DNA of 5,213 nt. Origin: an uncultured Clostridia bacterium. GTDB taxonomy: Bacteria; Bacillota; Clostridia; Lachnospirales; Bianqueaceae. The stretch's first letter is position 1. Each line of letters begins with the position of its first letter. Positions 1-5,213 of this stretch are shown here, in pieces. The position numbers and the translations under genes are program-made. The notes beneath the pieces were generated by a model that saw only the letters and a list, made by a program, of their open reading frames with translations, did no database searches and was not told the DNA's origin. The stretch spans positions 1-5,213 of the forward strand of contig CANOUM010000131.1 in the NCBI GenBank assembly GCA_947570515.1, in the 5' to 3' direction.

Positions 1-1212
1 ACGCATAACAGAATATTCCTCCGCTCCCGGAATCGGATAATAGCGAATCTCAGCTGTTCTGGAATTCATCAAAACGAACCCAATATTCGATTCATCGCTG
101 ACCACCGATGTGACGCCGGTAAACACCCAAACATCATCATCAAACATTTTATATCCGAAATCGTTCGTGACCTGTTTGCAGTCTTTATTGGCAAATACAC
201 TGTTAAAATATCCGCCATTATATAAGCCATACCAGTCATACCGCTCTGTTAGCATTGCACCGCTGTAAACGATATCTACCCAATTAGGTACTTCTGAGAT
301 GTCATAATACTGCGTTTCTCCCGTACTGGCATTACAAGTGACTACGCCTTTTACATCACGTCCGCCAAAAAGCAGAATCCGATTTGTCAACACCGGTGCA
401 ATATAATACGGCTCGCCGTCTTCTCCGATCTCAAAATAAATATCTCCGAAAATGGCTGTTCTGTATTGAAACCGCAAATGTCTTTTTAAATACTTTCCAA
501 AATAAGCTGACTCCGCATAGATCATGGGCTTTTCCAGCGCCACATATTCGCTGGTATTTTTCACGGGATCTACCTTAATATAACCTGGGATTCCTTCTTT
601 GTGATTGGCCAGATATTTAAAGAAGTCTGCATATTCCAGCGGCGTTACCTTCATAGGACTTCCTTGCAAATTGATCTGGGTATACATGGGATTGATTTCA
701 AATTGGCTTACCAGACTGCTCAGAGACCCAAGGGCTCTGGATCCGATAATCGTAGCAGTATTCGTATCCATCAAAGCAATATTATCAATGGATTCACTGA
801 CCGGTGTATCTTCTATAAAATCTCGTTCTTCAATTTTTTGTCCCGCGATATTCGCATACCGCTTTGCATTAAAAATAGGAGATGAGAAAAACTGCAGCAG
901 AACCATAATAATCATTAGAGCTGCCGCCAAAAGCAGACATACTCCCGGTATACTCAGCTTTTTCTTTGCGAAATGCCGGATATTTCCTAAAATATTTCCT
1001 TCCTCCAGAGAAATATCCTTTAACCGGGCGCCAAACACCAAATCCCAAAAAGCGAAAACTGCTAAAAAAGCGGATGCCATCATCCAGGTCTCCGGTGCCA
1101 TAATATGATAAGGCAGCAGCAGAAAATAATCTACTACTGCAAAAATCACGATCGTAAGCAAGAAGGCCTTAATATGCTGCTTACCTTTAAAATCAGGAAG
1201 AATTTTTTTCAT
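1..1212 (-). CDS. Uncharacterised membrane-anchored protein with large extracytoplasmic domain (C-terminus cut by window edge)
   Basis: The frame is open for 404 codons from the ATG at 1210-1212 to base 1 with no stop, so the C-terminus is missing. Three hydrophobic helices are evident near 15-38, 42-61 and 88-110. The basic N-terminus (MKK, KGK) and the basic loop between helices two and three (R63, K65, R79, K83-K85) suggest both face the cytoplasm, placing residues from about 111 onward outside. That domain is rich in aromatic residues and glycine. It carries ALMDTNTATIIGSRALGSL (146-164), VSQFEI (168-173), TPLEYADF (190-197), LFGGRDVKG (281-289), VPNWVD (308-313) and TGVTSVVSDESNIGF (365-379). 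From memory, similar proteins of roughly 550-600 residues occur in Clostridia; some are loosely labelled CvpA-family, which I cannot confirm and which says little about function. It starts in a 4-base ATGA overlap with the exporter subunit, implying co-translation. No catalytic motif is recognised. Confidence 0.8.
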   Translation of the reverse strand, partial: MKKILPDFKGKQHIKAFLLTIVIFAVVDYFLLLPYHIMAPETWMMASAFLAVFAFWDLVFGARLKDISLEEGNILGNIRHFAKKKLSIPGVCLLLAAALMIIMVLLQFFSSPIFNAKRYANIAGQKIEERDFIEDTPVSESIDNIALMDTNTATIIGSRALGSLSSLVSQFEINPMYTQINLQGSPMKVTPLEYADFFKYLANHKEGIPGYIKVDPVKNTSEYVALEKPMIYAESAYFGKYLKRHLRFQYRTAIFGDIYFEIGEDGEPYYIAPVLTNRILLFGGRDVKGVVTCNASTGETQYYDISEVPNWVDIVYSGAMLTERYDWYGLYNGGYFNSVFANKDCKQVTNDFGYKMFDDDVWVFTGVTSVVSDESNIGFVLMNSRTAEIRYYPIPGAEEYSVMR

Positions 1213-1673
1213 GAAATTGATCTCCTTTTTATCCTTTTTAATTTTTGAAACAGACTTTGCGGAAGACCCATTCCAAACAAAATCCCTAACACAATCGCGC
1301 CGGCAATTTTGAAGGTTTCTAATCCCTTCGCCACAGCTGCGGCATCATTCATGATCATATAATAAGCCGTATAATAAATTCCTGCTCCAGGAACCAGAGT
1401 AAAAATGCTGGTAACCAGAAAAATGGTCACAGGCGCTTGCCTCATCACAGACAATGCTCTTGAAATGATGGTCAGTGCCAGCGTGGCAACCAAAGAGGCT
1501 ATGACATTTGAAAATCCCTGCTGCATGACCAGCAAATAGATCAGCCAGCCAATGCCGCCGGTAACACCGCAATCAGCATAATACTTCCGAGGAGCGCGAA
1601 ACAATACGGCAAATGCCATCACTCCAATGGCGGCTGCCAGTACCTGAAACAACATATCTATCATCGTTTTCAT
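1209..1673 (-). CDS. Threonine/serine exporter family, small subunit (DUF3815, ThrE_2/YjjB type)
   Basis: This 154-residue, very hydrophobic membrane protein matches the DUF3815 (ThrE_2/YjjB) family, the second half of fused ThrE exporters; E. coli YjjB is of similar size (about 157). About five helices are predicted, near 7-25, 38-53, 56-73, 81-97 and 119-138. Family-like marks are FRAPRK at 25-30, where a proline-basic pair follows the first helix, GGIGWLIYLL at 39-48, and the TLVPGAGIYYTAY signature at 92-104, which mirrors the LVPG motif of the larger subunit. It presumably forms a membrane complex with that subunit, since the stop codon of one directly abuts the start codon of the other. 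The C-terminus is a strongly basic tail (KLKRIKRRS), likely cytoplasmic. The bases coding this tail also carry the ribosome binding site of the next gene, and the stop codon overlaps that gene's ATG. Confidence 0.9.
   Translation of the reverse strand: MKTMIDMLFQVLAAAIGVMAFAVLFRAPRKYYADCGVTGGIGWLIYLLVMQQGFSNVIASLVATLALTIISRALSVMRQAPVTIFLVTSIFTLVPGAGIYYTAYYMIMNDAAAVAKGLETFKIAGAIVLGILFGMGLPQSLFQKLKRIKRRSIS
1222..1226 (-). promoter_or_regulatory. Ribosome binding site for the terminal membrane-protein gene
   Basis: The minus strand reads AAAAGGAGA, with the AGGAG core ending 9 bases before the ATG at 1212. It lies inside the basic C-terminal codons of the small exporter subunit. With the ATGA stop/start overlap it fixes the start of the last gene with good confidence. 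Confidence 0.75.
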
Positions 1674-2447
1674 TTATAAGAGGCTCCCTCCCATCGACGT
1701 GAAAATAAAGATAGCAGCACCAACTCCCAGTGCAATACAGATCGCTGTAAGCAAAGCATCAATCAGATGAATACTGCCCGAAATATAATCTCCATTAAAA
1801 AATTCACGAATCGAGGTCGTTAATGATACTCCAGGAACAAGCGGAATAATCGATCCAATTACAATATGATTAAATACAACCGGAAGACCGCTCGATACGA
1901 CCAGGCCTGCTCCCAGCGTAACCAGCATACTGCCGATAATATAGGACAAAAACTTGGATAAACGCCGGCGGCCCGCCTGTTCTAAAAACACCTGCAGCAC
2001 AAGCCCCATGACAAATGCAATCAGACTGTCATACAGGCTTCCTCCAAACAAATAGCAGAATCCGGCTGCACCGAGGCCGGAGGCCAAAATCATCGTACCC
2101 GCCTTAGCCTCCTGAATAACCTCCGCTGCTTCCAGTTTCGGATATGCCTCTTCCAGTGAATACCTATGTTCACAGATTTCTCTGGATATCTGATTGATTT
2201 CATCGATTTTCTGCAGATTTACGCTGCCAAGCGGCACATGCCGAACCACGCTGTAATGATCCGGCTGCTTTTCATTGATGGTAGCAAAAATCCCATTTGA
2301 GATTACATATACGTTATAATCATGAATCTCATACGCCTCCAGAATCCGTTCCATCGTTTCCTGTACGCGGAAAATTTCAGCACCGCTTTTTAATAAGGTT
2401 ACCCCTGCCAGCACAGATAAATGCAGGATTTTCTGACTCTTCTCCAT
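1674..2447 (-). CDS. Threonine/serine exporter family, large subunit (DUF1212, ThrE/YjjP type)
   Basis: This 257-residue inner-membrane protein matches the DUF1212 (ThrE N-terminal/YjjP) family. It has a soluble N-terminal region of about 115 residues followed by about five membrane helices (roughly 117-135, 139-158, 168-188, 190-206 and 230-250). Family marks are LLKSGAEIFRVQETM at 18-32, NGIFATI at 51-57, and PLVPGVSLTTSIREFFNGDYISG at 202-224. The length is almost that of E. coli YjjP (256). Corynebacterium ThrE exports threonine and serine as a single fused protein, and E. coli YjjP with YjjB has been linked to succinate export. Here the two halves are separate genes, and the partner begins with no gap. 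The start is fixed by an in-frame TAG just upstream. The family assignment is firm. The substrate is unknown, and the position behind pflBA makes an organic acid as plausible as an amino acid. Confidence 0.92.
   Translation of the reverse strand: MEKSQKILHLSVLAGVTLLKSGAEIFRVQETMERILEAYEIHDYNVYVISNGIFATINEKQPDHYSVVRHVPLGSVNLQKIDEINQISREICEHRYSLEEAYPKLEAAEVIQEAKAGTMILASGLGAAGFCYLFGGSLYDSLIAFVMGLVLQVFLEQAGRRRLSKFLSYIIGSMLVTLGAGLVVSSGLPVVFNHIVIGSIIPLVPGVSLTTSIREFFNGDYISGSIHLIDALLTAICIALGVGAAIFIFTSMGGSLL
1684..1691 (-). promoter_or_regulatory. Ribosome binding site for the small exporter subunit
   Basis: The minus strand reads GGAGGGAG within the last codons of the upstream subunit gene, ending 10 bases before the ATG at 1673. 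It is a good anti-Shine-Dalgarno match, and supports this ATG as the start although the gene abuts the previous stop codon. Confidence 0.7.
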
Positions 2448-2466
2448 ATTTCTCTACGCTCTGTTT
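2448..2466 (-). other. 19-base gap between pflA and the exporter subunit gene
   Basis: This is the longest non-coding stretch in the window. It contains an in-frame TAG two codons before the ATG at 2447, so the downstream reading frame cannot begin earlier. Only a weak purine-rich AGAG-like stretch precedes that ATG, so initiation probably depends partly on ribosomes arriving from pflA. No terminator-like hairpin or promoter is visible. Confidence 0.6.
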
Positions 2467-3183
2467 TCACAGTTCCTTCCGTAATGCTTCACAGCGATCC
2501 AGATCCATTTGCGGCACTCCTTTAAGCCGAAACGGAATCCCCAGTGTCTCATATTTCTCAAGGCAGAGATTCCGAAACGGCAGCAGCTCAATCTTCTGCA
2601 AATTGGAATATTGATGAGCCTCCTCGCTAAGCCTGCGTATATACTCCTTTGTATCCGTGTATCCCGGCACAACAACATGCCGAATCCACAGAGGTACCTT
2701 CATCTCCTGTGTTAAACTCAAAAACTGCCGGATCATTTGATACTTGCCGCCGCAATACCCTTCATACTCTTCCTCAGAAAGAAACTTAAGATCAGCCAGT
2801 ACCAAATCCGTATGGCGCAGTACCGTCTCCGCTGCTTCAAGACTTGCAGCTCCTGAGGTGTCCAGAGCCGTATGCACTCCCGCCTTTTGCATATGCTTAA
2901 AATACTGCGCCACAAACGCTGCCTGCATCAGCGGCTCTCCGCCTGATACTGTAACGCCGCCGCCATTTTCATAATAAGGCTTGCAGCGCAGTGCTTTTTC
3001 TGCAAGCTCTTCCGGCGTAAGCCGGATACAGGAAGGACTCTCCGTTTCCCATGTATCCGGATTATGGCAATACATACAGCGCAATGGACAGCCCTGCATA
3101 AATGTGACATACCGAAGCCCCGGCCCATCGACAGCTCCCAGTGACTGAATTGAATGAATCCTGCCGTACTCAGATACTTTCAT
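2467..3183 (-). CDS. pflA: Pyruvate formate-lyase activating enzyme (radical SAM)
   Basis: This enzyme uses S-adenosylmethionine and a 4Fe-4S cluster to abstract a hydrogen from the radical glycine of PflB, switching the lyase on under anaerobic conditions. The 238-residue product is close to the usual PflA length (about 246 in E. coli). Near the N-terminus [18 protein letters not shown] leads into the cluster-binding CX3CX2C motif (C32, C36, C39 in [15 protein letters not shown]). The SAM-contacting GGEP motif follows at 81-84, then ADLK and the [12 protein letters not shown] segment. There is no ferredoxin-like insert with extra cluster motifs, so it is the short PFL-type activase rather than a dehydratase or choline-lyase activase. 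I chose ATG at 3181-3183 because it gives the typical MxxxxxGRIHS start. A TTG at 3196-3198 would add five residues but directly abuts the only nearby GAGGTGA. The start lies inside the end of pflB, suggesting coupled translation. One small oddity is LLPFRNLC at 200-207, where relatives I recall usually carry LLPYHxxG. Confidence 0.96.
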   Translation of the reverse strand: MKVSEYGRIHSIQSLGAVDGPGLRYVTFMQGCPLRCMYCHNPDTWETESPSCIRLTPEELAEKALRCKPYYENGGGVTVSGGEPLMQAAFVAQYFKHMQKAGVHTALDTSGAASLEAAETVLRHTDLVLADLKFLSEEEYEGYCGGKYQMIRQFLSLTQEMKVPLWIRHVVVPGYTDTKEYIRRLSEEAHQYSNLQKIELLPFRNLCLEKYETLGIPFRLKGVPQMDLDRCEALRKEL

Positions 3184-5213
3184 GGAAGGTACGCGCAATC
3201 ACCTCGCGCTGCTGTTCACGGCTTAATTTGTAGAAGTTTACGGCATAACCGGATACCCGAATCGTCAGATTGGGATACCGCTCGGGATGCTCATAAGCTG
3301 CCATCAGCGTTTCTCTATTTAATACATTTACATTTAGATGATGCGCCATCTGCCCAAAATAGCCGGTCATGATATTGACCAAATTCTGATAGCGCTCCTC
3401 CTCTGTCTTTCCCAGTGCCTCCGGAATAATCGAAAATGTATTGGAAATACCGTCACGGCACCATTCGTATTGCAGCTTGGCAACTGAATTTAAAGAAGCC
3501 AGCGCACCGGACTGATCTCTTCCTGCCATCGGATTGGCTCCCGGGGCAAGCGGCACTCCTGTCTTTCTTCCATCCGGCGTATTACCTGTTTTCTTTCCGT
3601 ACATCACATTGGACGTAATGGTTAAAATGGAAAGCGTATGCTCTGCATACCGATAAAGCGGAATATGCTTTAGCTCGTCGCTGAATTTCTTCACCTGCTC
3701 GCAGGCAATCTTATCCACACGATCATCATCGTTACCAAAGGCCGGATACTCGCCTTCAATTTCATAATCGACAATCAGACCGGTCTCTTCGTCACGAATA
3801 CATCTGACCTTTGCATATTTAATGGCTGACAAAGAATCCGCCATACAGCTCATACCGGCAATGCCAAACGCCATAAACCGATGAACATCCGTATCGTGCA
3901 GTGCCATCTGTGTCTTCTCATAGGCATATTTATCATGCATATAATGAATGATATTCATTGCGCTTACATACGTTCTGGCCAGCCAGGGACGGTAAAAATC
4001 CAGCAGCTCCAGTACTTTATGATAATCCAGATATTCTCCCTGATAGGGCTCGTGTACCGGACCTACCTGCTCGTTTTTCAGTTCATCTTTTCCGCCGTTT
4101 AAGCTCAGAAGCAAAAATTTAGCCATGTTAGTCCGCGCGCCAAAGAACTGCATCTGTTTGCCCACTTTCATAGCCGATACACAGCAGGCAATAGCATAAT
4201 CATCCCCGTAAACCGGCCGCATGACATCATCATTTTCATACTGCACAGCATCCGTATCACAGGAAACCTTCGCTACAAACCGTTTCCATGCTGCCGGCAG
4301 CTGATTTGACCATAGGACTGTCAGATTAGGCTCTGCCGATGGATTCAAATTATATAAGGTCTGCAAAACGCGGTAGCTGTTTTTAGTCACCATGGATCGA
4401 CCGTCTTCTCCAATGCCGCCGATCGACTCTGTAATCCACATGGGATCTCCACCAAACAGCTCGTTATAGTCAGGCGTCCTTAAATGCCGCGCCATCCGAA
4501 GCTTCAGCACAAAATCGTCCATGATTTCCTGAACCTGTGTTTCTGTCAAAATACCTGCCTGCAGATCTCTCTCAAAATAAATATCTAAAAACGTAGAGGT
4601 TCTGCCAAGGCTCATAGCCGCGCCATTTTGTTCCTTGATCGCCGCCAAATAGGCAAAATACAGCCACTGAACGGCTTCTTTTCCGTTGGTTGCCGGCTTT
4701 GCAATATCAAATCCATAGGAAGCCGCCATTTTTTTCAGATCCTTCAGCGCAGAGATCTGCTCTGAAATTTCCTCCAAAAGCCGAATCGTATCCATAATCA
4801 TCGCACGATCCTCTCCGATCTGTGCCTGATCCTTTTGCTTCTCTTCAATCAAACGATCCACACCATATAGCGCCACTCTGCGGTAATCGCCAATGATCCG
4901 TCCTCGTCCATAGGCATCCGGCAGGCCGGTAATCAAACCGCAGTGCCGCGCCTCTCTAATCTCCTTTGTATAAGCACTAAAAACGCCGTCATTATGTGTC
5001 TTATGATAATGAAACGCTTCTTCAATCTTGGGAGATACTTCATAGCCATATGCCTTGCAGGCCTCTCGAACCATACGCATGCCCCCAAACGGATTGCATG
5101 CCCGTTTTAATGGCTCATCTGTCTGCAGACCAACAATGATTTCATTTTCCTGATCTAAGTATCCCGGCCCAAACGCCGTTGAAGTAATCACGGTTTCCGT
5201 ATCAATTTTTAAA
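3170..5213 (-). CDS. pflB: Pyruvate formate-lyase (formate C-acetyltransferase), N-terminus cut by window edge
   Basis: This cytoplasmic glycyl-radical enzyme converts pyruvate and CoA to acetyl-CoA and formate during anaerobic fermentation. The window holds 680 codons plus a stop; the frame stays open through base 5213. Numbering residues from the first complete codon, the tandem active-site cysteines (IACCVS) are at 343-344 (bases 4181-4186). The radical glycine lies in RVSGYAV at 655 (bases 3248-3250), 25 residues before the end, as in E. coli PflB (Gly734 of 759). Other hallmarks seen are [40 protein letters not shown] and [12 protein letters not shown]. These signatures indicate true PFL rather than a glycerol/diol dehydratase, choline lyase or other glycyl-radical relative. 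From the cysteine-to-glycine spacing I infer that about 75 N-terminal residues are missing and that the full length is near 750. A GTG at 5189-5191 is an internal valine codon, not the start, because PFL-like sequence continues upstream of it. The gene overlaps pflA by 14 bases. Confidence 0.97.
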   Translation of the reverse strand, partial: LKIDTETVITSTAFGPGYLDQENEIIVGLQTDEPLKRACNPFGGMRMVREACKAYGYEVSPKIEEAFHYHKTHNDGVFSAYTKEIREARHCGLITGLPDAYGRGRIIGDYRRVALYGVDRLIEEKQKDQAQIGEDRAMIMDTIRLLEEISEQISALKDLKKMAASYGFDIAKPATNGKEAVQWLYFAYLAAIKEQNGAAMSLGRTSTFLDIYFERDLQAGILTETQVQEIMDDFVLKLRMARHLRTPDYNELFGGDPMWITESIGGIGEDGRSMVTKNSYRVLQTLYNLNPSAEPNLTVLWSNQLPAAWKRFVAKVSCDTDAVQYENDDVMRPVYGDDYAIACCVSAMKVGKQMQFFGARTNMAKFLLLSLNGGKDELKNEQVGPVHEPYQGEYLDYHKVLELLDFYRPWLARTYVSAMNIIHYMHDKYAYEKTQMALHDTDVHRFMAFGIAGMSCMADSLSAIKYAKVRCIRDEETGLIVDYEIEGEYPAFGNDDDRVDKIACEQVKKFSDELKHIPLYRYAEHTLSILTITSNVMYGKKTGNTPDGRKTGVPLAPGANPMAGRDQSGALASLNSVAKLQYEWCRDGISNTFSIIPEALGKTEEERYQNLVNIMTGYFGQMAHHLNVNVLNRETLMAAYEHPERYPNLTIRVSGYAVNFYKLSREQQREVIARTFHESI
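3199..3205 (-). promoter_or_regulatory. Possible ribosome binding site for pflA
   Basis: GAGGTGA on the minus strand lies within the last codons of pflB. It sits 15 bases before the preferred pflA ATG, longer than the ideal spacing, and immediately next to the alternative TTG, which is too close to serve it. It therefore argues weakly for the ATG. Coupling to pflB translation may matter more than this site. Confidence 0.4.

Larger units (their letters stand above)
1..5213 (-). other. Apparent single operon: pflB-pflA-exporter pair-membrane protein
   Basis: All five genes share one strand. Their junctions are a 14-base overlap, a 19-base gap, a zero-base junction and a 4-base overlap. No terminator-like hairpin followed by a T-run fits at any junction, so one transcript from a promoter beyond base 5213 is the simplest reading. 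Promoters inside coding sequence cannot be excluded by eye. Regulatory sites such as Fnr-like or Rex-like operators would be expected upstream of pflB and are not in the window. Confidence 0.75.

Noticed and set aside
605..1108. A plus-strand open frame of 167 codons
   Set aside because: It lies fully antisense to the well-supported minus-strand membrane-protein gene, has no convincing ribosome binding site, and its translation shows no domain-like pattern.
2448..2466. Possible terminator between pflA and the exporter genes
   Set aside because: The 19-base gap is too short and shows no GC-rich stem followed by a T-run on the transcribed strand.
2297..2614. A plus-strand open frame of 105 codons across the pflA/exporter junction
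   Set aside because: It is antisense to the ends of two solid genes, its composition is typical of a shadow frame (rich in Ser, Arg and Phe), and no ribosome binding site is evident.
2454..2678. A second minus-strand frame inside the pflA 3' end
   Set aside because: It overlaps the conserved C-terminal part of pflA in another frame, and its translation resembles no protein family.
5189..5191. GTG as a possible start of pflB
   Set aside because: The frame remains open upstream with PFL-like sequence, and a start here would remove about 80 residues of the normal N-terminal region; the real start is outside the window.
1..5213. An undescribed defence, mobile or RNA-based system
   Set aside because: No nuclease, toxin-antitoxin, recombinase, reverse transcriptase, direct-repeat array or large structured non-coding region is visible; nearly every base is coding for metabolic or membrane proteins.

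Overview
The window holds five protein-coding genes, all on the minus strand and packed end to end, so transcription runs from high to low coordinates. In order they are: pyruvate formate-lyase (pflB, N-terminus outside the window), its radical-SAM activating enzyme (pflA), the two halves of a ThrE/YjjP-YjjB type exporter, and a membrane-anchored protein of unknown function whose C-terminus runs off the window at base 1. Codon choice, moderate AT bias, AGGAG-type ribosome binding sites and protein sequences all suggest an anaerobic Firmicute, most likely a member of class Clostridia such as a Lachnospiraceae relative. This assignment is inferred from general resemblance, not from a marker gene.

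Layout: pflB occupies 3170-5213 and overlaps pflA (2467-3183) by 14 bases. A 19-base gap leads to the DUF1212-type exporter subunit (1674-2447). Its stop codon directly abuts the start of the DUF3815-type subunit (1209-1673). The last gene (from 1212 down to 1) begins in a 4-base ATGA overlap with that subunit's stop. There is no non-coding stretch longer than 19 bases, and no room for a terminator or a promoter of the usual intergenic kind. The five genes therefore look like one operon with a promoter beyond base 5213.

Function: PflA uses S-adenosylmethionine and a 4Fe-4S cluster to place a glycyl radical on PflB. PflB then splits pyruvate, with CoA, into acetyl-CoA and formate, a central step of anaerobic sugar fermentation. 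The two small membrane proteins match in size and motifs the bipartite ThrE-family exporters. Relatives of that family have been linked to threonine/serine export (Corynebacterium ThrE) and succinate export (E. coli YjjPB). Their position directly behind pfl makes export of a fermentation product or a pyruvate-linked metabolite a reasonable hypothesis, but the substrate cannot be read from sequence. The last gene encodes three predicted membrane helices followed by a large, probably extracytoplasmic domain of no known function. It is the least understood part of the window.

No RNA genes, mobile elements, CRISPR arrays or substantial repeats were seen. The plus-strand open frames are antisense shadows of the minus-strand genes.
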